Shown here: positions 1 to 7,695 of the stretch, in pieces | Numbering within the stretch: position 1 is the first letter of the stretch | Layout of the letters: every line of letters starts with the position of its first letter | Assembly (NCBI GenBank): GCA_017470605.1 | Contig: JAFUYH010000004.1 | Location: 62,001 to 126,000, forward strand | Reading direction: 5' to 3' | DNA from: Treponema sp. | Lineage (GTDB): Bacteria > Spirochaetota > Spirochaetia > Treponematales > Treponemataceae | Length of the DNA: 64,000 nt | Notes under the pieces: generated by a model | What the model saw: only the letters and a program-made list of their open reading frames with translations | What the model was told of the DNA's origin: nothing | The model's database searches: none | Position numbers and translations under genes: made by a program

Positions 1-619
1 ATTCCGGGTGTTCCGAATTCGGCAAAACACGCTCGATTGTGCCGGAATCCACGGCAAAAAATGCTATCGGCTTTCCTGCCACATTGTACTGCATTTCTGT
101 ACTTGCCTGTGCAATCGTCAGCCAATCGCGGATAATCTTTTCTGAAAATACCGTAAGAGTGTCACGGTCGGTATCTTTGTAGTTTCCTGTATGGACTATG
201 AAATCTTCGATTTCTTTTCGCTTTGCGCTTTTCTGTCCGGCTGCTTTTCCGAGTTCCTCACCTTTTTTGAGGATAACGAAACCGCGAATATTGCGGTCTG
301 TAGAAGGTTTCAAAAACGGTTTAACCTTTTTCTGAATGTTGTTGATACAGATGTTTATAACCCATGCTTTATCTGCAATTCTGCGTAAAACGCTTGCACT
401 TACAGAGCCGTTCATTGCCCGGCTTACACATCGTAATCCTGCGATTGAAGTGTCTGATACTGTGAATGGGTCAAAGAATGAAGAACTTGCGCCGTGTAGT
501 CTGCCGTTGTCATTGAAGAAAGAACCTTCGCCCAGCCCCAGCCCCATTTTGTCAAATTCGGCTCGCCTTGCAACTTCTTTCTTAATGTTTATGGGAGTAG
601 GTTTATTTATTCCAAGCAT
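1..619 (-). CDS. Phage portal protein, C-terminus beyond the left edge
   Basis: The minus-strand frame is open from an ATG at 619 to the window edge (206 codons), beginning MLGINKPTPINIKKEVARRA. The residues include the portal-type stretch DTLTVFSEKIIRDWLTIAQA followed by an 'AGKPIAFFAVDSGTIERV' segment, as seen in HK97/SPP1-type portals where a helix precedes a 'vD..ti.R' strand. It overlaps the end of the large terminase gene by 17 bases, the usual terminase-to-portal order. In the virion a portal forms the dodecameric DNA entry channel at one capsid vertex and docks the terminase. The rest of the gene and the head and tail genes must lie left of the window. The portal call is good; the exact subfamily cannot be told. 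Confidence 0.8.
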   Translation of the reverse strand, partial: MLGINKPTPINIKKEVARRAEFDKMGLGLGEGSFFNDNGRLHGASSSFFDPFTVSDTSIAGLRCVSRAMNGSVSASVLRRIADKAWVINICINNIQKKVKPFLKPSTDRNIRGFVILKKGEELGKAAGQKSAKRKEIEDFIVHTGNYKDTDRDTLTVFSEKIIRDWLTIAQASTEMQYNVAGKPIAFFAVDSGTIERVLPNSEHPE

Positions 620-2255
620 TTGTAAAACCCCGCATAACGCTATCAAGCGATTTTCCGCGCCTATGGGTCAGAGTTTCGGCGCGTTTTTCGATGGGTTTTA
701 CTTCGTTTTCTGTGCGATTTATCGTAGAATCTACTACCGATTGTACCACAGTATTGTTTTTTTGACTAGCATATTGTTTGTAGAACGATATTTTTTTAGC
801 GTCCATGCTCGCAAAGTTCGCTAAAGCCCATGACCAGAAACTATCTGCATGACCTTTCTCGTTTCGCTCTGCGTCATATCTGAAATACTTTCCTACAGCG
901 TCCATGCGCTTAATACTGTGAATCTGTGAGTGAAAATCTTTGTTGTTTTCAAGGGCGAATTCGTGTTGTTCCAATCCCCTTTTTGCTTCGATTGCAAGCT
1001 GTTCTTTCATTTGTGGAGTGAAATATACACCGTCTATTTTATCCCCGAATTTCTTGTATAGCCGCTCATAAACGCCATCGCCGCTACCTGTTCGGTCGAT
1101 TGCGCCACGGTAAATCGGTAATTCTCTAAAGAGCTTTTCGGCAATATCTCCCTGCTGCTCATAGCTCATGCCTTTTCTTTCAATCCGGGCAAAACTCCTT
1201 TTCTTGTCGCCCTTCATACCGATTAAATAAATAGACATAGCATCCCGATGTTTTGCAACATCGAAGCCCAGAAATAAAGGTGAACCGTGCATTTCTTTGT
1301 TGTATTGCAGAATCGCTTCATCTTCCGAAGTGTACGCTTGAAAATCAACGCCCCTGTTGTATTCCCAATACTCTTCATCGGTGATTGATTCATCTTTACT
1401 CATTTCGATAAGTTTTTCTTCGTTATCGCGTCCGGGAGTGTTTTCATAAATCAATTCAAGCGGGATATAACTTGCAGCTTCATCAATGAACCGACATTCA
1501 TATTCCTGCTGAAACTTTTCCAGCTCCATAGAGTTGTAAATCTCTTTAATGATGTCAGTACCAAAAGTGAAAACACGCTCTTCTGTTGTCATTTCCGGCG
1601 CAATCTTTACCGCCATTGGAACATCAACACACAAGCCGGAAGAGAACCACCACGGAATGTTATAGCGTTCGTAACTCTTATATTTTTCTTTGTCAGAATA
1701 GATTTCATAAAACTTGCCGATTTTTCCGAGTGGTGAGCTTCCCATTTCGATACAACCACCACGAGAAATTACAGGTAATGCAGCCGTATAAACTGCGTCT
1801 GACATTTTCGGTAAATAAATCGCATATTCATCAAGGGCAATATCGCCTCCCTTTCCGCGAGGAGGGCGACAAGGAATAGAGATAAGACGGCTTATTGTCT
1901 TTCCGTTTTTGTCAAGAAAATCAAGTTCTGTCTTGTTGTTTGTCTTGCATACTTTTCGTACATTTCCCGGAAGAGATTCATAGAATTGCGCGGCATAATT
2001 TATTTTTTCAACTGCGTCCGATTCGTTGTAAGAAACAAACTGCTTTGTATATGCTACTCTGTCCGGGTCTATCGCTTTGACAACTCCCTTCATGGAAGTC
2101 ACAAAAGAAAAACCTGTACGGCGTGATTTTACCAGAATAGAGAATCTTGACATACTGCGGATATATCGGTTTTGCCAGAAGTCCAAATCAATATCACGCT
2201 CATTGAACTTCATAAAGGTGTAGCAAAACCGCAATCTTTCATCGGGTGTAAACAT
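603..2255 (-). CDS. terL: Terminase large subunit
   Basis: This is the ATPase/nuclease motor that packages phage DNA into the prohead. The 550-aa length is normal. Near the N-terminus a Walker A-like segment reads KSRRTGFSFVTSM (residues about 43-55), a Walker B reads GGDIALDEYAIY (about residue 140), and the C-terminal RNase H-like nuclease shows FLGFDVAKHRDAMSIYLIG, then IDRTGSGDGVYERLYKKFG, then a late Asp in 'GHADSFWSWALA'. The start codon directly follows the stop of the small terminase, and the 3' end overlaps the portal gene, so the three are translationally coupled. The family is secure; the packaging mode (cos or pac) cannot be read from this sequence. Confidence 0.92.
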   Translation of the reverse strand: MFTPDERLRFCYTFMKFNERDIDLDFWQNRYIRSMSRFSILVKSRRTGFSFVTSMKGVVKAIDPDRVAYTKQFVSYNESDAVEKINYAAQFYESLPGNVRKVCKTNNKTELDFLDKNGKTISRLISIPCRPPRGKGGDIALDEYAIYLPKMSDAVYTAALPVISRGGCIEMGSSPLGKIGKFYEIYSDKEKYKSYERYNIPWWFSSGLCVDVPMAVKIAPEMTTEERVFTFGTDIIKEIYNSMELEKFQQEYECRFIDEAASYIPLELIYENTPGRDNEEKLIEMSKDESITDEEYWEYNRGVDFQAYTSEDEAILQYNKEMHGSPLFLGFDVAKHRDAMSIYLIGMKGDKKRSFARIERKGMSYEQQGDIAEKLFRELPIYRGAIDRTGSGDGVYERLYKKFGDKIDGVYFTPQMKEQLAIEAKRGLEQHEFALENNKDFHSQIHSIKRMDAVGKYFRYDAERNEKGHADSFWSWALANFASMDAKKISFYKQYASQKNNTVVQSVVDSTINRTENEVKPIEKRAETLTHRRGKSLDSVMRGFTNAWNK

Positions 2256-3023
2256 TTACATTTCCTCTATCAAATTGTCCGGCTCATCAATGTATTTACC
2301 CGCAAGCGCTTCTTCTTCGTCCTTTTTCTGAATGACTTTCACTTTTGCGGTCACTTTGTCTTTTATCTGCTCTATGGTCAATTCCATTTCGTTCTCTGTG
2401 TTTTTCTTCTCGCCGCTTGCCATTTCATGCAGCTTCATCAAAACTTCCATTTCGTGAGTTCTATTTGCAAATTCATAGCTTGGCGTTCCGTTATTGTTGA
2501 ACTTTACACCGTCAATACACTTTCTCTGCTCCGGCGTAAGTGTCGAAGGGTCTTTAATGCTCAAATACTCCCTTTCGTTGCCGTCCTTGTCCGTGTATTT
2601 CTTGACTTCGTGAAAATCGTTTACATCAAAAGTCGCTCTTGCAATCTTGGCAGTTATTGCCCGGTGGTAGAAATCATCAAGCGATTCTCTGACATACATA
2701 TCATCAAACTTTTTAATGAGCGCGGAAATTTCCGGGTTTCTTCGTATGGCGGGCGACAAAACATTAGCCGTCTTTTTGGTATATCCTGCTTTTATTGCAG
2801 ATTGCATAGCGTTGTGATATGTTCTTCCCGGATATGTAAACCAGATAACAAAATATTTCTGTCTGTCGTTCAGCTTGCAATCTTCGCCCCAATCAAAAGA
2901 GTTCAAATCAATGTCTAAGTTTGTCGGCTCACCTTCTGCCGGAATTGTTTTCTTTGTCGGTTTGCGAGGCTTCTTTTCTTTCTGTTCTTTTTCAGCCGTT
3001 GTTGTTTTCTTCGCTCTTGGCAT
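2256..3023 (-). CDS. terS: Terminase small subunit
   Basis: This 255-aa protein has a basic, Lys/Pro-rich N-terminus, then the helix-turn-helix region typical of small terminases: LNDRQKYFVIWFTYPGRTY followed by 'NAMQSAIKAGYTKKTANVLSPAIRRNPEI'. The C-terminal part is helical and charged and would make oligomerisation and large-subunit contacts. Small terminases recognise the packaging site and regulate the motor. The stop is immediately followed by the large subunit's start, which supports the call. Its N-terminus overlaps the upstream Cys-rich small gene by about 30 bases. It resembles the Terminase_2 family. Confidence 0.88.
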   Translation of the reverse strand: MPRAKKTTTAEKEQKEKKPRKPTKKTIPAEGEPTNLDIDLNSFDWGEDCKLNDRQKYFVIWFTYPGRTYHNAMQSAIKAGYTKKTANVLSPAIRRNPEISALIKKFDDMYVRESLDDFYHRAITAKIARATFDVNDFHEVKKYTDKDGNEREYLSIKDPSTLTPEQRKCIDGVKFNNNGTPSYEFANRTHEMEVLMKLHEMASGEKKNTENEMELTIEQIKDKVTAKVKVIQKKDEEEALAGKYIDEPDNLIEEM

Positions 3024-3177
3024 TGTTCAGCTCCTTGCATTTATGCGGTTGATACCCTTCCACACGCCGCCCACGCTCTGTGTAGACTGTTGTTAATTCA
3101 TTATCACACACGATAACTTCATCGTAGTTGACAGGAATATAACGGATTTCTTTTCTGCATTTTGGGCATAACTGCAT
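2992..3177 (-). CDS. Small zinc-ribbon-like phage protein
   Basis: This 61-aa ORF starts MQLCPKCRKEIRYIPVNYDE, with a CxxC knuckle near the N-terminus and a late Cys (HKCKEL). I chose the start at 3177 because the ATG lies 2 bases after the upstream gene's stop, as expected for translational reinitiation; an upstream in-frame codon would run into that gene. The knuckle suggests metal binding, but a complete four-Cys zinc site is not visible. It sits between packaging genes and unknown early genes. Function unknown; similar short CxxC proteins recur several times in this operon. Confidence 0.6.
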   Translation of the reverse strand: MQLCPKCRKEIRYIPVNYDEVIVCDNELTTVYTERGRRVEGYQPHKCKELNNAKSEENNNG

Positions 3178-3179
3178 AA

Positions 3180-3491
3180 TCAGCCCCCGATAAAAAGCTC
3201 CAAAGTTGAGCCTTTCCATGATTGAGATTTATAGCAATTTGTGATTTTCTTTCCAGAAAAGACAAAGCCCAAAGTGCCGTAAAAAGTGCTTACGCTTGCT
3301 TCTTTCAGTTCTTCCGCAAGTGAAAAGCCCTCTTTGACAACAGGGTATTTTCTTTCTTCTTCTGTGGGATTGTTATATTGTGCAGCGGCTACAAGTTTTC
3401 CGCTCTCAAATCCGAGTTTTATATAACCGCTGTCAATTTCCTGTATGCGGTTTTCAAGAGATTTTACAAGTTTATCCAACGAATATGACAT
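3180..3491 (-). CDS. Hypothetical phage protein, 103 aa
   Basis: The likely start is MSYSLDKLVKSLENRIQEID at 3491, with GGGGTGG just upstream; a start four codons earlier is also open but has a poorer ribosome site. The N-terminus is predicted helical and amphipathic, followed by a mixed alpha/beta region. I recognise no family. Its position just before the terminase genes is where phages often place head-joining or tail-tube regulators, but nothing in the residues confirms that. It is coupled to the downstream Cys-rich ORF by a stop/start junction. Confidence 0.5.
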   Translation of the reverse strand: MSYSLDKLVKSLENRIQEIDSGYIKLGFESGKLVAAAQYNNPTEEERKYPVVKEGFSLAEELKEASVSTFYGTLGFVFSGKKITNCYKSQSWKGSTLELFIGG

Positions 3492-3617
3492 AATCCACCC
3501 CATACGGCTAGGTCAGAATCACCGTTATGTTTTCTTCGTTGGGTTTTTCTTTTTTTTATTTTATAACCTATTATGTTAAAGTTTGCAAATTTTTCATACT
3601 TCCCACCTAAAATATGA

Positions 3618-3788
3618 CTATTTTTTCTCGAAACAACCGTATCGCAACGGAAACATTTCAAAAAACTTTTTGCTTATCATTCTTCTTTTTGTCTTGCAAA
3701 CATAGTTTTGAACTTCTTTTTTAAGCCTTTTTGAATAAAACGGTTTGCAGACATAAAGCCTTTTGCAATCAATACAACTTCTGCACAT
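3618..3788 (-). CDS. Small Cys-rich phage protein, 56 aa
   Basis: An ATG at 3788-3786 overlaps the stop of the DUF1064 gene (TGATATG). The frame reads MCRSCIDCKRLYVCKPFYSK and ends at a TAG at 3618. Cysteines at positions 2, 5, 8, 14 and about 31 form a CxxCxxC pattern with Lys/Arg between them, which suggests a small zinc-binding, perhaps nucleic-acid-binding, protein. The coupling to the upstream stop is the best evidence that it is translated. Between 3492 and 3617 a further frame beginning with TTG (CFRC motif, 3661 to 3464) is open, but it has no ribosome site and I do not call it. Confidence 0.4.
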   Translation of the reverse strand: MCRSCIDCKRLYVCKPFYSKRLKKEVQNYVCKTKRRMISKKFFEMFPLRYGCFEKK

Positions 3789-3789
3789 A

Positions 3790-4182
3790 TCACGATTCCC
3801 GGAAAATCCAATCTGGATATTGCCAAAGCACTAACGCTTTTTTAAGTGTATAAACAGGGTTTTTTCTTGTTATTTCGGACTTCACATCTTCAATGATTTT
3901 CTTCCCACCTTCCAGATATGTGAAATCAGCGATATAAAACCTTGCTCTTTTATTCCCGCCCGCTTTCGGTACAATCTCAAAACGCTGCTGAATCTTCAAG
4001 TCAGAAATCAGCCCCGAAATTTCAAGCATTTTAAGCTCGCGGTAACGATTCGCTTCTTTTGCAGAATCGAAGGTAATTCCTTCAACCGTTGTTTTTCTGT
4101 TACCGTATTTATTTTTCTTAAAGGGAAATGCATCAAGATTTACATACCCTTTGTAAAAGCCTCTTCCAAATTTGCTATTCAT
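3790..4182 (-). CDS. DUF1064 family phage protein, probable PD-(D/E)XK-like nuclease
   Basis: This 130-aa protein contains the DUF1064 signature: KYGNRKTTVEGITFDSAKEA, then NRYRELKMLE, then 'ISDLKIQQRFEIVP', then 'FYIADFTYLEGGKKIIEDVKS'. The last segment holds the D and E/K residues expected of a restriction-endonuclease-like fold (FDS.KEA for the Glu, ADF for the Asp, EDVKS for the ExK). The family is common in phage early regions and is thought to act on DNA ends or junctions. It overlaps the upstream gene by 8 bases and ends against the small Cys-rich ORF, so it is in the same transcript. Confidence 0.8.
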   Translation of the reverse strand: MNSKFGRGFYKGYVNLDAFPFKKNKYGNRKTTVEGITFDSAKEANRYRELKMLEISGLISDLKIQQRFEIVPKAGGNKRARFYIADFTYLEGGKKIIEDVKSEITRKNPVYTLKKALVLWQYPDWIFRES

Positions 4183-4558
4183 GCTGAACCACCTTTTTGG
4201 GTATGATTCTCGGTTTATACTCGCTGCCTTTTACGCAAATTACTTTTGATGTACATTCCCTGCCTCCCCAATTCAAACAGTTTCTACAACGCTCTTGTTC
4301 TGGAGTAAGCGCAACATCGAAGCCGTCTTTGATTCCGATTTCACGCTTAATGTATTCAAGAAGTTCATCTTTGCTTTCTGCAGGCAATTCTTTGAAGTTG
4401 ATGTTTTTAGGCATGACAACAGATTTTATACCCTGTTTATCAAGTATATCTGCGATATTTGCCATTGTCTGAAAATCATAACTTTCATCTACAGTCACAA
4501 GATAAAAGCAGGATTTATCAAGTTTCTTTATCTCTTTTACGAATTCGTTTTTATTCAT
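4175..4558 (-). CDS. Hypothetical phage protein with a C-terminal Cys cluster
   Basis: This is a 127-aa product with two parts. Residues 1-80 look alpha/beta (CFYLVTVDESYDF, then 'KSVVMPKNINFKELPAESKDELLEYIKREIG'). The C-terminal 45 residues carry CRNCLNWGGRECTSKVICVK, a four-Cys set with CxxC spacing like a small zinc ribbon. I do not recognise the family. It overlaps the next upstream gene by 4 bases (ATGA-type coupling) and the downstream DUF1064 gene by 8. The split architecture and the Cys set suggest a metal-dependent binding protein, but no function can be assigned. Confidence 0.55.
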   Translation of the reverse strand: MNKNEFVKEIKKLDKSCFYLVTVDESYDFQTMANIADILDKQGIKSVVMPKNINFKELPAESKDELLEYIKREIGIKDGFDVALTPEQERCRNCLNWGGRECTSKVICVKGSEYKPRIIPKKVVQHE

Positions 4559-4758
4559 TCCTCTTTTTCTCCGTCATGCACCCAGCTATCGCAAGGCTCT
4601 GAATCATTTTGCACCGTGTAGAACAAATCCCGCATGGCGCAAAATCCACAATCTTTATTCCTGTCATGGTGGAATTCCGTGACATTGCCTTTATCATCTT
4701 CATCAGTCAGAAAAGAAACACAGTTTCCGCAATGTTCTTTTATTTTCTTGTCAAACAT
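4555..4758 (-). CDS. Small Cys-rich phage protein, 67 aa
   Basis: I choose the ATG at 4758 (MFDKKIKEHCGNCVSFLTDE) because GAGGAAAAGA lies directly upstream; a longer frame seven codons earlier lacks a ribosome site. The residues show CGNC, then 'NKDCGFC' and a late Cys near 'EPCDSW', so five cysteines and several His residues in 67 aa. The pattern 'C.NC.....C.FC....C..W' resembles many short phage zinc-finger-like proteins of unknown function. It overlaps its neighbours on both sides by a few bases and is clearly part of the operon. Confidence 0.55.
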   Translation of the reverse strand: MFDKKIKEHCGNCVSFLTDEDDKGNVTEFHHDRNKDCGFCAMRDLFYTVQNDSEPCDSWVHDGEKEE

Positions 4759-4936
4759 TCTTTTCCTCGAAACTGTCACAAGTTCCTATCGGCTCTACGC
4801 TCGCTTCTTTAATCCACTCCGAGCGGTTATTGCAATAGAGCGCAATACCCATTCTGAAATAAGAGTGTTTACAGTTATAGCAGCATGGAAGCGTCTTGAA
4901 AGTCTTGTATGTTTTTCTGTCTGTCTGAATCTCCAT
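4751..4936 (-). CDS. Small Cys-rich phage protein, 61 aa
   Basis: The start at 4936 gives MEIQTDRKTYKTFKTLPCCY; the upstream extension would need a TTG. Cysteines occur as CCYNCKHSYFRMGIALYC and near the end as GTCDSFEE, the same 'C.nC.h......C.....C..F' arrangement seen in its downstream neighbour at 4555-4758. The two are probably paralogues or members of one broad family of phage zinc-knuckle proteins. It follows the SSB gene by 17 bases. Role unknown. Confidence 0.5.
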   Translation of the reverse strand: MEIQTDRKTYKTFKTLPCCYNCKHSYFRMGIALYCNNRSEWIKEASVEPIGTCDSFEEKNV

Positions 4937-4953
4937 AATTTCAGCCCTCAATC

Positions 4954-5427
4954 CTAAAAAGGTATATCTTCCGGGAATTCATCATCGCTTGGTGGTGCAG
5001 GTGGTGTCTGATACTGTGTGTTTGCTTTCGGCGTGAAAGACTGCTGCTGATAATTTCCGCCCGCGTTCTGTGTTGTATCTTCACTCTTGCCACCCAAAAG
5101 CTGAACATTTTCCGCAACAATGCTGATTTTGCTTCTGTTATTGCCCTGCTGGTCTTTCCAGCGGTCTTGTTTAAGGTGTCCGTCTACACAGATTTGTTTA
5201 CCCTTCAAAAGATACGGCTTCAAGTTTTCAGCGGTCTTTCCGAAAATTGCAACTTCAAAGTATGAAACTTCATCAATCCATTCATCACCCTGTTTTTTGC
5301 TTCTGTTTACGGCAATGCTTACATTTGCCCTTGCCTGTCCGTTAGGCAAATAGCCGAAATCTCTTTCATCGCTTCCTAAATCGCGAGTAAGCCGTCCAAT
5401 CAAAACTACATGATTTAAGTCTGTCAT
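4954..5427 (-). CDS. ssb: Single-stranded DNA-binding protein
   Basis: This is a 157-aa SSB. Residues 1-110 form the OB fold: 'LNHVVLIGRLTRD', 'ANVSIAVNRSKK', 'SYFEVAIFGKTAENLKPYL', 'KGKQICVDGHLKQDRWKD' and 'SKISIVAENVQLLG'. A Gln/Pro/Thr-rich linker follows and the acidic tip DDEFPEDIPF ends the protein; this is the tail that recruits replication and repair partners. A strong GGAGAATAT site precedes the ATG. It lies between the helicase loader and small phage genes and would coat single strands during phage replication and RecT-mediated annealing. Confidence 0.95.
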   Translation of the reverse strand: MTDLNHVVLIGRLTRDLGSDERDFGYLPNGQARANVSIAVNRSKKQGDEWIDEVSYFEVAIFGKTAENLKPYLLKGKQICVDGHLKQDRWKDQQGNNRSKISIVAENVQLLGGKSEDTTQNAGGNYQQQSFTPKANTQYQTPPAPPSDDEFPEDIPF

Positions 5428-5439
5428 ATATTCATTCTC

Positions 5440-6207
5440 CTACTTTGTGTACAATTCTTTTTCCGAACCTCTGAACGATTTGCCGCTGAATTCAATAGTC
5501 ATTCCTAATCCCTTGAATCTGTCAGTAGCCGCCCCGCCCAAAAACTCGCCCAATTCGTTTCTTGTCAGATTTGAGATAAAGAGCATTGATTTATAGCTTT
5601 CGTAACATTTATTTGTTACATCAAACAGGATAAACTGCTCCCACTTAGAATCTGGATAACGCCCTATCTCGTCAAGAATACGAAAATCCGCATAGCAAAG
5701 TTCCTTAACAATTCCCGCTCTTGTTTCATGGCTTAAATGCCACTTCACATCATCAAGTCTTTGCATAACTTCATGTGTCTTAAAATATGAGCATGATACC
5801 CCACGGCGGCAAAGCTCGTGCATAAGTGCAATGGCAAAAACACTTTTTCCTGTTCCATATTTACCGCAAAGCCATAAACCGCGTGGCTTTCCCTCTGCAA
5901 TGTCTGATATAAATTTTTCAAAAACATTTATGTCAGTAATCACATTGCCGTCTTTATCCTTCATTTCAGCAATGCCCGACCGCAATATATCAGACAATTC
6001 AACACTCTTAAACTTTTCCGCAATTCCACTGTTTCGGAAAGAATTTTCTCTTGCTTCCTTTCTCACTTCTTCATCGTGTTTGCGAATTTCTTCTTCACGG
6101 GCTGCCACTTCCTCGTCAGTTCCTACAGTAAGCCCAGAAAAAACACTTTTAAATACTTCCGCTGGAGTTTTTACAGGGTCTTTGTTTTTCTTCTCTTCTT
6201 CGCTCAT
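5440..6207 (-). CDS. DnaC/IstB-like helicase loader ATPase
   Basis: This is a 255-aa AAA+ protein. The Walker A is GLWLCGKYGTGKSVFAIALM (residues about 111-130) and the Walker B region reads ADFRILDEIGRY. A sensor-like 'LFISNLTRNELGEFL' and an arginine-rich 'ATDRFKGLGMTIEFSGKSFR' follow, as in DnaC/DnaI and phage P loaders. The charged N-terminal helix (EEEIRKHDEEVRKEARENS) would contact the host replicative helicase. It lies directly downstream of a replisome-organizer gene with a 1-base overlap, so the two very probably act together to load DnaB at the phage origin. Confidence 0.88.
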   Translation of the reverse strand: MSEEEKKNKDPVKTPAEVFKSVFSGLTVGTDEEVAAREEEIRKHDEEVRKEARENSFRNSGIAEKFKSVELSDILRSGIAEMKDKDGNVITDINVFEKFISDIAEGKPRGLWLCGKYGTGKSVFAIALMHELCRRGVSCSYFKTHEVMQRLDDVKWHLSHETRAGIVKELCYADFRILDEIGRYPDSKWEQFILFDVTNKCYESYKSMLFISNLTRNELGEFLGGAATDRFKGLGMTIEFSGKSFRGSEKELYTK

Positions 6208-7067
6208 TAGAAATCTACCCCCTCGCCGCTAGAATCTGCTCCCGATTGTGCGACCGCTGAACCGTTCTTTTTCTTCATGTCTTGATATTCTGTTATGTCG
6301 AAATAGTCCGGCAAGAATCTTTTTATGTTTTTGAACTTTGCAAAGTTATCAAAACTGTATTTGACATTCCACCAAGTTTTACCTGCTTTTTTCAGCTCCA
6401 TAACCTTGATGTAATTTTCAACGGCGGCAATAACTGAACTGCTGTGCAGCTTTTCTTTCTGCAACTCTCCGACTGCCATTCTGAAATCAGAGAGCATAAA
6501 TGTAATGTAGCCGGATTTAGGACAAGGAAGCCCTGCGCCATTCCATAAGTCAAAGATTTTCTTTGCGTATTCTTTCTGCGCATAAGAAAATTGTTCTTCG
6601 CCCGGTGTCTGGACTTCGTAAGGTATTTCTTCCTGTTTCGGCTCTTCTGTTTGTGTCACTTCAAGAGCCGGAATTTGTGCCTGTGGTGTTCTTGCGCTTT
6701 TTGCTTCCGCAATCAAAGTACGGAAATACTTGTTTGAAGTCATTGAAGTATCAAGCCTTTTCAAGAGTTTCAAGCAAAAGATATGACCGTCTGATTCCTC
6801 AAAAAGTTTAAGGTCAATAATCGTGCGCATGATGTTCTCGACAATCTGCGCTCCGCTTTCCGTTCCGCTTCCGTTGATTTTCAAATCATCGGCTATGATT
6901 TCCGCGTCATGCTCCAATTCAAAATTGATGTTTGTTTCGCTGACGCTGCTTGCTATCAGCTCCAAACAGTGAAAATAAACGGCGTAACCTACCGCCCCAT
7001 GCTTCAAGATTAACTTTCTGATTTTGCTGTCTGTCATTGCGTCTGAATCATGCTTAAACCATTTCAT
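6207..7067 (-). CDS. Phage replisome organizer, DUF4373/Lin1244-like N-terminal domain
   Basis: This 286-aa protein begins MKWFKHDSDAMTDSKIRKLI and continues 'LKHGAVGYAVYFHCLELIA', the hallmark of the N-terminal winged-helix domain in phage replication initiators (Lin1244/Lin1753 or DUF4373 type). A low-complexity Pro/Gln/Glu linker near residues 135-160 separates it from a C-terminal helical domain (YAQKEYAKKIFDLWNGAGLP, then 'SGYITFMLSDFRMAVGELQKEK') of the DnaD-like kind that follows such linkers. It overlaps the helicase loader by 1 base and the upstream methyltransferase-like gene by 1 base. The likely role is origin binding and recruitment of the loader. Confidence 0.82.
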   Translation of the reverse strand: MKWFKHDSDAMTDSKIRKLILKHGAVGYAVYFHCLELIASSVSETNINFELEHDAEIIADDLKINGSGTESGAQIVENIMRTIIDLKLFEESDGHIFCLKLLKRLDTSMTSNKYFRTLIAEAKSARTPQAQIPALEVTQTEEPKQEEIPYEVQTPGEEQFSYAQKEYAKKIFDLWNGAGLPCPKSGYITFMLSDFRMAVGELQKEKLHSSSVIAAVENYIKVMELKKAGKTWWNVKYSFDNFAKFKNIKRFLPDYFDITEYQDMKKKNGSAVAQSGADSSGEGVDF

Positions 7068-7684
7068 TATTGCACATCTCCCTGTTTTGTAAGTGAATAA
7101 GCCGGAACATAAAACTTTCCGCTATTATTATGTGGAAGGTGTACGAATGATGTTTTCTCAACGAACTTCCAGCAATAATACCCACTGCAAAAAGCCGATG
7201 TATGACCGTCAAAAGACACTTTCTTATCCGGGATAATAAACTGAATTGCTTCCGTTCTCTGCTGTTCCTCAAAGAACAACTGCCCCATTTCTTGATACTG
7301 CATTGCCTGTAGATTCATTAACAAAGCAAACGGAATACCAGCCGCAAACAACTTAGAAAAAACCTCACGCTTTCGTGAAAAAGGCGGATTTGAGATAACT
7401 AAATCACATTCCGGGATAGGATTCTCGAAGAAGTCCTGCCCTGTCTTTATATCTCCGTGAATTACTTCCGCGCCGTTTTCTTTGAAGTAGCGTACATACT
7501 CACTTTCTTCGGTATCAAAAGGGCAATACACAACCAATTTACGGTTGATGTTATGACGCTGCATAAAATCAAAGATGAATGTATCAAGGCACGAAACAAG
7601 ATAGCGCGGTGTCCTGTAATCATCATTCAGATTGTAAACGAGCTTTACGGCTCTAGGCTTCTCAATCGGCTTTTCTTCTGACAT
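7067..7684 (-). CDS. Adenine methyltransferase-like protein with NPPF motif and altered SAM site
   Basis: The 205-aa protein has an N6-adenine methyltransferase catalytic motif, DLVISNPPFSRKREVFSKLF (residues about 91-110), and the 'YRTPRYLV' N-terminal segment common in such enzymes. In place of the usual glycine-rich SAM motif (DPFxGxG) it reads VVYCPFDTEESEYVRYFKEN, so the cofactor loop is changed. 'EVIHGDIKTGQDFF' then fits the acidic-loop strand. I recall phage proteins with the same CPFDTEeS version, so this is a family trait and not damage, but activity is uncertain. It could modify phage DNA against host restriction or be a non-catalytic relative. Confidence 0.65.
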   Translation of the reverse strand: MSEEKPIEKPRAVKLVYNLNDDYRTPRYLVSCLDTFIFDFMQRHNINRKLVVYCPFDTEESEYVRYFKENGAEVIHGDIKTGQDFFENPIPECDLVISNPPFSRKREVFSKLFAAGIPFALLMNLQAMQYQEMGQLFFEEQQRTEAIQFIIPDKKVSFDGHTSAFCSGYYCWKFVEKTSFVHLPHNNSGKFYVPAYSLTKQGDVQ

Positions 7685-7695
7685 ATCAATTCCCC

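Noticed and set aside
3555..3600. Strong AGGTGGGAAGT ribosome site with ATG on the minus strand near 3597
   Set aside because: The frame it opens encodes only eight residues before a stop and shows no regulatory pairing.
3464..3661. TTG-started 65-aa frame with a CFRC motif on the minus strand
   Set aside because: No ribosome site, poor codon structure after residue 20, and it overlaps the 56-aa Cys-rich ORF, which has better coupling to the upstream gene.
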